6,398 bases of DNA from Actinomycetes bacterium (GTDB taxonomy: Bacteria; Actinomycetota; Actinomycetes; S36-B12; UBA10799): positions 1 to 6,398 of the forward strand of contig JAKOZM010000120.1 of assembly GCA_029779995.1 (NCBI GenBank), read 5' to 3'. A program made the translations under genes and the position numbers. The notes under the pieces were generated by a model. The model made no database searches, had not been told where the DNA came from, and was given only the letters and a program-made list of their open reading frames with translations. The stretch's first letter is position 1, and the number at the start of each line of letters is the position of its first letter. Below are positions 1-5,161 of this stretch, one piece after another.

Positions 1-201
1 GTAGTCGTCCTTGTTCGTCCCCTCGAGGGTCACCCCGCCGGCAGCGATGGTCATCGGTGCCGTACCTGAGTTCGTGATCGTGAAGGTCATGGATTCCGAC
101 GGGTAACCCACCGCGTGCGTTCCGAAGTCGTGCGACGACGGGGCCACTGAGAAGACCGGGGCCGCGGTCGGGGACGGACTCGGGCTTCCTGACGGGCTCG
201 G
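1..201 (-). pseudogene. Fragment of choice-of-anchor D (ASPM-SPD-2-Hydin type) surface protein, cut by the IS element
   Basis: Read from base 201 down to base 1 the minus strand is open for 67 codons. It begins with a Pro/Ser linker (PSPSGSPSPSPT) and continues into an Ig-like beta segment with the signature FSVAPSSHDFGTH, then TFTITNSGTAPMTI and a G-rich stretch ending in DDY. This pattern (hydrophobic-x-FG, TITNSGTAP, then D-[FY]) is typical of choice-of-anchor D domains in secreted or wall-attached bacterial proteins. The gene's 5' part is missing: it meets the left end of the IS21 element at 201/202. The 3' part runs off the window, so the remaining length and any anchor are unknown. The frame stays open into the IS end, but no proper ribosome site is visible there, so this looks like a disrupted gene. 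Domain assignment is by eye and fairly good; exact function is unknown. Confidence 0.72.
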
Positions 202-270
202 TGTTAAGCGGAGCCTTTCGGTAGCGCGGGTGGGTTGATCTGGTAGCAGGGGTGGGGACACCGGGTAGCG
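202..270. repeat. Left terminal inverted repeat of the IS21 element with three 22-bp-spaced sites
   Basis: The tip TGTTAAGC starts at 202. Three GGTAGC motifs begin at 220, 242 and 264, exactly 22 bp apart; the first two are followed by a GGGTGGG or GGGGTGGG block. IS21-family ends are known to carry several copies of a transposase (IstA) binding sequence, and a two-helical-turn spacing would place three IstA molecules on the same DNA face. Binding is inferred; the repeats and spacing are seen directly. Confidence 0.88.
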
Positions 271-287
271 GTGTCCCCACCCCTGCT
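245..287 (-). terminator. Perfect 18-bp hairpin downstream of istB
   Basis: Bases 245-262 and 270-287 are perfect reverse complements (18 bp, very GC-rich) around a 7-base loop. In the minus direction the hairpin starts 12 bases after the istB stop codon, where a terminator is expected. No U-run follows it (the next RNA bases are ACCAGAUC), so it is not a classical intrinsic terminator, although many actinobacterial terminators lack the U-tail. One arm overlaps the second IstA-type site of the left end, and the right end has no comparable hairpin. It could instead block read-through or affect IS mRNA stability. Confidence 0.55.
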
Positions 288-299
288 GTTGACGGACTG

Positions 300-1073
300 T
301 CAGTTCTGCGCGGCGGTCGTGGCCGCTGATGTGTGGCGGCGCATGTTCGGCCCGTCGAGTTGCACGATCTCGGCGTTGGAGACGATCCGGTTCAGGATGG
401 ACTCCGCGATCACGGCGTCGTGCAGGGACTTGTACCAGTCCTCGGGGTCGAACTGCGAGGTGACAGCGGTGGAGCCGCGCCCCTCTCGCGCGGCGAGGAT
501 GTTGAGCAGTTGGGCCGCGGTTGCGCTTGTTATCGGGGTGGTGAGGAAGTCGTCGAGCACCAGTAGGTCACAGGCGGTGAGTTCATCGAGGAAGCGGAGC
601 CGTTGCGCATCGGCCTGCTGGAGGACGGCGAGCCGGTTCGCGAGGTCATCGAGGCGGTAGTAGCGGGCGGTGTAGTCGCGTCGGCAGGCGGCGTTCACAA
701 GTGCTTGTGCGAGGTACGACTTCCCGACGCTGGAGGTGCCCAGGATCACGAGGTTCGTGGCCCGGTCGACCCAGTGGCAGGCCGCGAGCCGGGCGACGAC
801 GTCCCTGTTGATGCTCCTTCCTTGCAGGTAGTGGATGTCTTCGACGCAGGCGGCGGGGTTCGGGGTTCGTGAGGCCTTCAAGAGTTTGAGCAGGCGCCGT
901 TCGCCGCGGGCGGCGGTCTCGCGTTCCAGCGCGTGCCGGATCTTCCGGGAGAACGTCCACTGGTCACATTCCGGGTCGTTGGCGATGTCGATGACTGCTT
1001 CTCCGAACGCGGTCATCCGCAGCCTGGTGAACAAGGCCATGTCATCGTCGGTGAGGTGCTGATCAGGCATCAT
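300..1073 (-). CDS. istB: IS21-family helper ATPase IstB
   Basis: The product is a 257-residue AAA+ ATPase, the usual IstB length. IstB assembles on DNA, selects the target and stimulates the IstA transposase. Visible motifs are a Walker A box GTSSVGKS (residues 112-119), a Walker B segment DLLVLDDF (about 169-176), a sensor-1-like TSQFDPEDW (about 205-213), and a C-terminal ESILNRIV with the likely arginine finger near residue 229. The N-terminal 100 residues form the helical, DNA-binding part. Two adjacent ATG codons (1071-1073 and 1068-1070) overlap the end of istA, whose stop is at 1063-1065; the first is taken here. An 11-bp overlap with istA implies translational coupling. The frame stays open upstream to 1340, but that extension lies inside istA and is Arg/Pro-rich, so it is not included. 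Confidence 0.95.
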   Translation of the reverse strand: MMPDQHLTDDDMALFTRLRMTAFGEAVIDIANDPECDQWTFSRKIRHALERETAARGERRLLKLLKASRTPNPAACVEDIHYLQGRSINRDVVARLAACHWVDRATNLVILGTSSVGKSYLAQALVNAACRRDYTARYYRLDDLANRLAVLQQADAQRLRFLDELTACDLLVLDDFLTTPITSATAAQLLNILAAREGRGSTAVTSQFDPEDWYKSLHDAVIAESILNRIVSNAEIVQLDGPNMRRHTSAATTAAQN

Positions 1074-2703
1074 CGGCCTGCGTTCCCGGCCCGGTGAGCG
1101 CATCGAGGCTGAACGCGGAGGCCCCCGCCAGGTAGGCGCGGCTGGTGTCGCGGGCAGCACGGCGATCCGGTGGCGACAGCGGGTCGGGGCGTCTGCCTGC
1201 GGGGTCGGTTGCGGGCCTGTGGTCCTGCTGCGCGCGAAGCCCGGTGATGCGGTTCTTGACCGCGGTGTAGGTGATTGGTCGGTCCTCGTCCGCGTCGGTG
1301 AGTTGACGGCATGCCTGTTCCAGCAGTGCCCGGTTTCCACGCTTGCCGAGGTCGAGGATGTTCATGCAGGAGCGGAAACCCTGCGCCTCGATCTTCTTCT
1401 CGTCGAGCAGCCGTTGAAGCGCGGCGACCGTTCCCGGGCCGACCTTCGCGGCCTGGCGCAGGAAGTAGGCGCGCGTCCACAGGTTCATGCTGTCTTCCAG
1501 GTGCGCGGGCTGATGCTCGGGATCGGTGACGTACCCGTTCCTGCGCTGGCCTCGCCGATGCGTCGCGATGATCTCACCTTCGGCGATCACGTCGAGGGTG
1601 TCGCCGATGATGCGCACGTCGACAGAAAGGCCGGCGAACCGGAAGGGCACGGAGTACTTCACGGTGTCGATCTGGATATGCCAGTCCCGATGCACCTTCG
1701 CCGAGCGCCACGCCACCGGCTCCCAGCGCTGCTCCGGCAGCTCGAGGAGCTCTTGGCGTTCACGCTGCTCGAACCAGTCCCGGCGGCTGCGCGCCTCGCC
1801 CCGGAACGGGGTCTTCTGGTTGATGATCTCGACCTGCTCAGCGATCGCAGCGTTCAACTCGTCCAGCGACGCGAACGTGCGGTCGGCCAGATAGTGGATC
1901 ACCCAATTCGTGACGACCTTCACCCCGGCTTCGACATTCCCCTTGTCGCGTGGCTTGTACGCCCGGGTAGGGACCGCGGCGGTCCGGTAGTACTCGAGGA
2001 ACTCGGCATAGGCGACGTTCACGTCGCGGGCACGCTCGGCCTTGCTGATCTGGTTCGACGCGGTCGATGCGTTATCCGGCACGACCACCAGCGGGACACC
2101 ACCGACGTACTCGAACGCCCGCCGGTGGGCATCCAGCCAGGCCGGCTGTTTCTCATCCAGACAGCCGCATGCGAACACCAGCCCGGAGTAGGGCAGCGAG
2201 GCGACGAAGACTGACACCGCCGTCGTTCGTCTGCTGACCGGGTCGGTCAGGTGCATCCGGGTGCCCGCCCAGTCCACCTGCATCGTGTGCCCCGGCACGT
2301 GAGCGATCGCAGCCGTCAGGTCATGCGTGCGCACATGCTCGGTGACGATCTCACAGAACCGGTCATACCCGTAGAACCGTGCGCCCGGGACGTCCCCGGA
2401 CTTCAAGTACCGCGCCCACAGCACCTTCAACGGCGGCTTCTTCGACCCCACACGCGCAGCCACGACCTTCTCGACATCGACCGGCACGAAATCCTCCGAA
2501 ACGGCCTTCCTCCCGTCCGCGAAGAGTCGGTCCAGGTCCTCGACGGTGAGTGCTTCGATCTGCGCGGGAGTGCTCAACCGCTCCGCCTCGAGCACCCGGC
2601 GGGCCCTCGCGATAGCGCGGTGCGAACAGCCCGCCATCACCTCGATCTGCCGGTACGGACGCTGCTGCACGAGCAGCGTCATGATCAGCCGGTAGTCAGC
2701 CAT
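1063..2703 (-). CDS. istA: IS21-family DDE transposase IstA
   Basis: The product is a 546-residue transposase that catalyses strand transfer of the element together with IstB. Numbered from the preferred ATG, it has an N-terminal helix-turn-helix (about residues 17-40, containing YRQIEVMAGCSHRAIARARR). The RNase H-like integrase core has D144 (in QVDWAG), D210 (in VVPDNAS) and E258 (in DKGNVEAG), so the DDE triad is intact. A beta-barrel-like segment with KYSVPFRF lies near 350, and the C-terminal tail is Arg/Pro-rich. The start at 2703 was chosen because a GGAAGGA ribosome site (2709-2715) sits five bases upstream and the protein then begins MADYRLIMTLL, as relatives do. The frame is open with another ATG nine codons earlier, at 2730. 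It is upstream of and overlaps istB. No frameshift or truncation is seen. Confidence 0.95.
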   Translation of the reverse strand: MADYRLIMTLLVQQRPYRQIEVMAGCSHRAIARARRVLEAERLSTPAQIEALTVEDLDRLFADGRKAVSEDFVPVDVEKVVAARVGSKKPPLKVLWARYLKSGDVPGARFYGYDRFCEIVTEHVRTHDLTAAIAHVPGHTMQVDWAGTRMHLTDPVSRRTTAVSVFVASLPYSGLVFACGCLDEKQPAWLDAHRRAFEYVGGVPLVVVPDNASTASNQISKAERARDVNVAYAEFLEYYRTAAVPTRAYKPRDKGNVEAGVKVVTNWVIHYLADRTFASLDELNAAIAEQVEIINQKTPFRGEARSRRDWFEQRERQELLELPEQRWEPVAWRSAKVHRDWHIQIDTVKYSVPFRFAGLSVDVRIIGDTLDVIAEGEIIATHRRGQRRNGYVTDPEHQPAHLEDSMNLWTRAYFLRQAAKVGPGTVAALQRLLDEKKIEAQGFRSCMNILDLGKRGNRALLEQACRQLTDADEDRPITYTAVKNRITGLRAQQDHRPATDPAGRRPDPLSPPDRRAARDTSRAYLAGASAFSLDALTGPGTQADDA

Positions 2704-2770
2704 CTGGTTCCTTCCATCCGCCGCAACCATCCGTTGGCTGCAGATGAAAGCAATCCTTGAGCAGCCACCG

Positions 2771-2839
2771 CGCTACCGGATACACCCACGCCTGCTACCG
2801 GATCGACCCACCTGTGCTACCGAAAGCCTGGGCTATACA
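2771..2839. repeat. Right terminal inverted repeat of the IS21 element with three 22-bp-spaced sites
   Basis: Read on the minus strand from the tip at 2839 (TGTATAGCCC), GGTAGC motifs start at 2821, 2799 and 2777, again exactly 22 bp apart and at the same distances from the tip (positions 19, 41 and 63) as at the left end. This end lies just upstream of istA, so IstA bound here could also repress its own promoter. That autoregulation is inference. Confidence 0.88.
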
Positions 2840-2841
2840 GT

Positions 2842-3062
2842 GAATGGGCACTTGTTGCTGAGACACGCCGCGCGGAATCGCACCTTGTGCCCAATCGGGT
2901 CCATGGCAGGGGAGTGCCGGCGGTGAATGGGCACTCGTTGCTGAAACACGCCGTACCGAATCGCACCTTGTGCCCAATCAGGGCCATGGCCGGGGAGTGC
3001 CGGCGGTGAATGGGCACTCGTTGCTGAAACACGCCGTACCGAATCGCACCTTGTGCCCAATC
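2842..3062. repeat. Three-copy tandem array: 55-bp core with inverted ends, 83-bp period
   Basis: Cores lie at 2842-2896, 2925-2979 and 3008-3062. Copies 2 and 3 are identical over all 55 bases; copy 1 differs from them at five. The 28-base spacers (2897-2924 and 2980-3007) differ at three positions. Each core begins GAATGGGCAC and ends GTGCCCAATC, which are inverted repeats at 9 of 10 positions, so each unit can form a stem. The spacer contributes a further GAGTGCC that can pair with the next GGCACTC. Minus-strand reading frames across the array (about 60-75 codons) merely echo the repeat and are not treated as genes. A diverged inverted copy lies at 6344-6398. It could be a dispersed non-coding element, a small miniature mobile element or a protein-binding array. 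It is not a CRISPR, because the spacers are near-identical. Confidence 0.9.
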
Positions 3063-3285
3063 AGGGCGGATCTAACCACCAATCCCAGCGTCGACATCAG
3101 TTACCGGTTCTGGTTGGCGCGTGACCAAGACTGGCCCAAGTCCGGTGAGACACGCCGCCACGGCCCGCCTCCGGTCGGTAATGATCTTAACCGGGCTCAA
3201 CCAGATGTGGACACGAAGCGCGGTACACCAACAATTGGCAAGGCATTACGGACCGGCGAACTCGCCAGATCCTAGGAGAGCAAGT
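3063..3285. other. Intergenic stretch with no recognised gene
   Basis: About 220 bases lie between the repeat array and the terminator. Short open frames exist on both strands, but none has a convincing start with a ribosome site, a recognisable motif or family-like composition. Bases 3146-3157 repeat 12 bases of the first 55-bp core, without further similarity around them. I see no tRNA, riboswitch or convincing promoter. Confidence 0.6.
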
Positions 3286-3317
3286 AGGTCCCCCTCCGCA
3301 TCTGCGGAAGGGGACCT
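3286..3317 (-). terminator. Hairpin terminator of the three-gene minus-strand operon
   Basis: Arms 3286-3299 and 3304-3317 form a 14-bp stem with a 4-base loop. In the minus-strand RNA all 14 positions can pair, one as G-U. In a plus-strand RNA that position would be an A/C mismatch, so the hairpin is better formed by the operon transcript. It begins 19 bases after the last stop codon of the operon. The tail in the minus direction (ACUUGCUCU) is only weakly U-rich; a TTTCTT run lies on the plus side, so some bidirectional use is possible. Confidence 0.75.
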
Positions 3318-3336
3318 TTCTTGGGGCAGCAGGTAC

Positions 3337-3873
3337 TTACTGCTTCACAGTCTCTTTAACCTGCTCGGCGCCGGACCTGGCCTCCTGCGCCACCTCCTGC
3401 AAAGCCTGCTTGCCACTCTCCTGCGCGGAGGCGACCACGTTCTGCGCGGTCTCCTGTAGCGGCTTCACGACATCACTGTCGACCGCCTTCTGCACAGCGT
3501 CCTGCTCCTTCTGCGACGCGGGCAGCAACGAGCCGATCAGCCAGCCCACCGCGAAAGCCCCTAGGCCCACGGCGAGCGGGTTGCCCTGCGTGGTCCGGCG
3601 AGCCCGCGTCGGCACTTCGCTGACGGTGTCCCGGGCTGAAGCCACGGTCTCCTTCGCGGAGGAGACTCCGGAGTCGGCCGAGCCCATGATCTTGTCCTTC
3701 ACCTGCGTCATTGAATCCTTCACCTTCTCGGCGCTGCGGTTGGCCATGCCGCTGGGGCTGACCTTCTCCTGCAACGCATCGACATTGTCCTTGAGATCCT
3801 GGCGCGTGCGCTCGATCTCCTCTTGAATCTCTTCGGGGGTACTACCGGTGCTACTGCTGCTGCTCATGCTCAT
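3337..3873 (-). CDS. DUF3618-family single-pass membrane protein
   Basis: This 178-residue protein has an N-terminal DUF3618-type segment (about residues 12-40: TPEEIQEEIERTRQDL followed by DNVDALQEKV). Next comes an amphipathic helical stretch (about 45-88) with AKETVASARDTV-like 11-residue periodicity resembling LEA or apolipoprotein helices. One membrane segment follows (about 99-118, NPLAVGLGAFAVGWLIGSLL), then a second helical tail rich in Q, E and A. There is no signal peptide. DUF3618 proteins occur beside holin-superfamily proteins in many actinobacteria and have no established activity; some relatives are annotated as nutrient-deprivation induced. The start at 3873 has GAAAGGA five bases upstream, and it overlaps the preceding gene by four bases (ATGA), implying coupling. 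It is the last gene of the operon, followed by a hairpin terminator. A membrane-tethered structural or stress role is inference. Confidence 0.88.
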   Translation of the reverse strand: MSMSSSSSTGSTPEEIQEEIERTRQDLKDNVDALQEKVSPSGMANRSAEKVKDSMTQVKDKIMGSADSGVSSAKETVASARDTVSEVPTRARRTTQGNPLAVGLGAFAVGWLIGSLLPASQKEQDAVQKAVDSDVVKPLQETAQNVVASAQESGKQALQEVAQEARSGAEQVKETVKQ

Positions 3874-4298
3874 GACTGTCCTTTCAACGTGTCCGCAGCG
3901 TCCTTGATGCTCTCGACCGTGCGCTCAGGCTTAGGGTTGACCTCAGCGATCTTCTTCTTGCCCTTCGAGAAGAGCACGCCCGCCACGATCAGCCAGATGA
4001 CCGCCACGATGAAGTAGCACCAGGCGAGATCGATGTCGAACAGACGCTGCAGACCCTCAGCGGCCGCCAGCGAGAGCAGGATCAACGCCACGGCCGACAG
4101 GGCGCCGGCCATGGCCATCATGGCGGCGCCGACCATCGCGACGGAGGCTTCCTGCTTGATCTCCGCTCGCGCCAGCGCTACCTCTTGCCGGAAAAGCCTG
4201 GAGGTATCCTCGGTGAGGTTCGAGATCAGCTCCGACAGCGGCTGCTCCGGGGACGGTGTCTGCTTCTCCCGGACGTCGATGTTGTCCGCGCTACTCAT
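3870..4298 (-). CDS. Phage holin superfamily III-type (PF07332-like) two-TM membrane protein
   Basis: This 142-residue protein has an N-terminal cytoplasmic helix (about residues 21-50: LSELISNLTEDTSRLFRQEV then LARAEIKQEA). It is followed by two membrane segments (about 53-80, Ala/Met/Leu-rich, and about 91-111, containing YFIVAVIWLIVAGVLF), a basic KGKKK turn and a short tail with ERTVESIKDAADTLK. This layout matches the actinobacterial family labelled phage holin family or DUF1469. The name comes from superfamily similarity; there is no endolysin or phage gene nearby, so a lysis role is unlikely. It is the middle gene of the operon: its start overlaps the upstream stop at 4295-4298 (ATGA), and its own stop overlaps the next start at 3870-3873. 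It most likely works with its two membrane-anchored neighbours at the cell envelope, by inference. Confidence 0.87.
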   Translation of the reverse strand: MSSADNIDVREKQTPSPEQPLSELISNLTEDTSRLFRQEVALARAEIKQEASVAMVGAAMMAMAGALSAVALILLSLAAAEGLQRLFDIDLAWCYFIVAVIWLIVAGVLFSKGKKKIAEVNPKPERTVESIKDAADTLKGQS

Positions 4299-5023
4299 GA
4301 CTGGTCCCGGCGAACCTGTCCGATGCTGGTGCCGGTCTCGGGCAGCACCTCACCCACGCCGATCGGCTGGTCGCTCTTCGGGTAGGCCGACTGAGCGTCG
4401 AAGGCGCGCTGCTGCAGCGGGCCGGCCGAGTCGGAGAGAGTGTCCGTACGCTGTCCGGTCAGGTGGGCATCCGACGCAATGCCGGCGGCGGGCTGCATCG
4501 AAGCGCCCTCCGGCTCCATCACGGGCATGCCGGGCAGGTTGGCCTCACGCAGGTCGATGGTGCCCGACGTCTGCTTCGACGTGTTGTCGCGGGCGACCGA
4601 AACGGCGCTGCGGGTCACACGGCCCACCAGGAAGCCCAGCGCTGCGGCGCCCAACAGGAACACCACGGGGCGCTGCCGCGCGAAGTCTTCGACCTCAACG
4701 AGCACGTCGCGCGGCTCATGGGTGTCGATCCACTGCGACAGTTGCCGGGTGCGGCTGGCCGCCTCGCCCGCAAGGTTCGCAACGGTGCCCTGACCGGACT
4801 GGGCCGTCTGGTCGAGCTCGTCGCCGATCTCGCGGATGCTGGAAGCGAGCTTGCTCTTCTGGTCTGAGAGCTGCGTCTTCACTTCCTGCGCGACGTCGGA
4901 GGCGACATGACGTGTCTGCTCCGAAGCGGTCTGCGCTACCGAGCGGGCTTGCGTCGCAGCCTCCTCCTTCGCCTGCTGCACGGTTGATTGTTCGTTGTCA
5001 GTGGTCGTAGTCATCGAGTCCAC
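4295..5023 (-). CDS. Helix-rich single-pass membrane protein, first gene of the operon
   Basis: The product has 242 residues. Residues 14-100 are a long Q/A/E/K-rich amphipathic helix region (QQAKEEAATQARSVAQTA, then SDQKSKLASSIREIGDEL) leading to VEVEDFARQRP and one membrane segment (about 119-136, VVFLLGAAALGFLVGR). A polar, Pro/Gly-containing tail follows to the C terminus. The EDFARxxP-TM arrangement is shared, as I recall, with a broad bacterial family of uncharacterised proteins, some annotated nutrient deprivation-induced, and recalls the DUF883/YqjD ribosome- and membrane-associated proteins. The start is the GTG at 5023, because AAAGGAG (5031-5037 on the complement) sits seven bases upstream; an in-frame ATG at 5014 would be 16 bases away. 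It is the first gene after the divergent promoter region and overlaps the holin-like gene by ATGA. Molecular function is unknown. Confidence 0.85.
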   Translation of the reverse strand: MDSMTTTTDNEQSTVQQAKEEAATQARSVAQTASEQTRHVASDVAQEVKTQLSDQKSKLASSIREIGDELDQTAQSGQGTVANLAGEAASRTRQLSQWIDTHEPRDVLVEVEDFARQRPVVFLLGAAALGFLVGRVTRSAVSVARDNTSKQTSGTIDLREANLPGMPVMEPEGASMQPAAGIASDAHLTGQRTDTLSDSAGPLQQRAFDAQSAYPKSDQPIGVGEVLPETGTSIGQVRRDQS

Positions 5024-5059
5024 AGGGGAACTCCTTTCTGTGGTGGTTACGAGCGATCA

Positions 5060-5084
5060 ATACCCCCCGGGTCGCGGGACATAC
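5060..5084 (-). promoter_or_regulatory. SigB/SigF-like promoter for the three-gene operon
   Basis: On the minus strand, GTAT (5084-5081) is followed by 15 bases and then GGGTAT (5065-5060). This fits the actinobacterial general-stress sigma pattern described for Streptomyces SigB (GNNT-N14-16-GGGTAC/T), and the -10 is close to mycobacterial SigF boxes. The -10 lies 36 bases before the GTG start, predicting a leader of roughly 30 bases that includes the AAAGGAG site. The match is by eye, and the -35 is only a loose consensus. Confidence 0.5.
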
Positions 5085-5090
5085 GCCGAT

Positions 5091-5121
5091 GTGGTTTGCA
5101 CCACTGTGCGCATGGCGCCAT
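5091..5121. promoter_or_regulatory. Two adjacent palindromes in the divergent promoter region (possible operator)
   Basis: GTGGT-TTGC-ACCAC (5091-5104) and the perfect 10-base palindrome ATGGCGCCAT (5112-5121) lie side by side between the two candidate promoters. The second falls between the -35 and -10 of the rightward one. They could bind a regulator acting on both directions, but short GC-rich palindromes also arise by chance. Confidence 0.3.
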
Positions 5122-5134
5122 AGGGCCGGGGTAG
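5110..5134 (+). promoter_or_regulatory. SigB/SigF-like promoter for the coiled-coil gene
   Basis: GCAT (5110-5113), a 15-base gap and GGGTAG (5129-5134) repeat the GNNT-N15-GGGTA arrangement seen on the opposite strand. The predicted start of transcription is around 5140, which leaves about 20 bases before the TTG codon at 5162 and places the AAAGGAG site inside the leader. An ATG start at 5138 would lie at or before the transcript start. The last -10 base is off the usual T/C. Confidence 0.42.
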
Positions 5135-5147
5135 TCGATGGCTACGG

Positions 5148-5154
5148 AAAGGAG
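5148..5154 (+). promoter_or_regulatory. Ribosome binding site that favours the TTG start
   Basis: AAAGGAG is followed by seven bases and then TTG at 5162. The divergent gene uses the same AAAGGAG with the same seven-base gap before its GTG. The in-frame ATG at 5138 lies upstream of this site and has only a weak GGGG before it. Confidence 0.7.
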
Positions 5155-5161
5155 AATCAAA

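Larger units (their letters stand above)
202..2839 (-). mobile_element. Complete IS21-family insertion sequence
   Basis: This 2638-bp element contains istA then istB on the minus strand, bounded by inverted ends that start TG and finish CA, as IS21-family elements do. Over the outer 69 bases the two ends match at about 54 positions, with an identical TTTCGGTAGC block at positions 15-24 from each tip. Both genes are full length with intact catalytic motifs, so the element looks functional or recently so. The bases next to the ends (CTCGG on the left, GTGAA on the right) do not match, so the 4-8 bp target duplication expected for this family is absent. The left flank is a coding sequence and the right flank is an intergenic repeat array, which suggests a deletion or recombination after insertion. 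Confidence 0.93.

Noticed and set aside
1074..1340. N-terminal extension of istB to 346 residues
   Set aside because: The extra 89 residues lie inside istA in another frame, are Arg/Pro-rich and are absent from IstB proteins; the ATG pair at the istA stop gives the normal length.
1219..2214. Long plus-strand open frame opposite istA
   Set aside because: It is an antisense shadow of istA in GC-rich DNA, without motifs or a convincing start.
2795..3060. Overlapping minus-strand open frames of 60-75 codons across the repeat array
   Set aside because: Their sequence is only the 83-bp DNA repeat read in successive frames, with no ribosome site or known motif. Similar predicted proteins in databases would reflect the repeat, not a gene.
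2842..3062. CRISPR array
   Set aside because: The spacers are nearly identical to each other (3 differences in 28), the repeats are 55 bp and only three, and there are no cas genes.
3146..3157. Twelve-base match to the first repeat core (TGAGACACGCCG), a possible fourth relic in the left array
   Set aside because: Similarity does not extend on either side and the position is off the 83-bp period.
3870..4298. Prophage remnant, because of the holin-type protein
   Set aside because: There is no endolysin, structural or integrase gene, and the protein belongs to a housekeeping-type actinobacterial membrane family coupled to DUF3618.
4033..5010. Long plus-strand frame opposite the operon
   Set aside because: The composition is Arg/Ser/Pro-rich and it runs against three well-supported coupled genes.
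5096..5124. Housekeeping promoter TTGCAC-N17-CATAGG for the rightward gene
   Set aside because: The -10 matches the consensus at only three of six bases, weaker than the overlapping GGGTA-type candidate.
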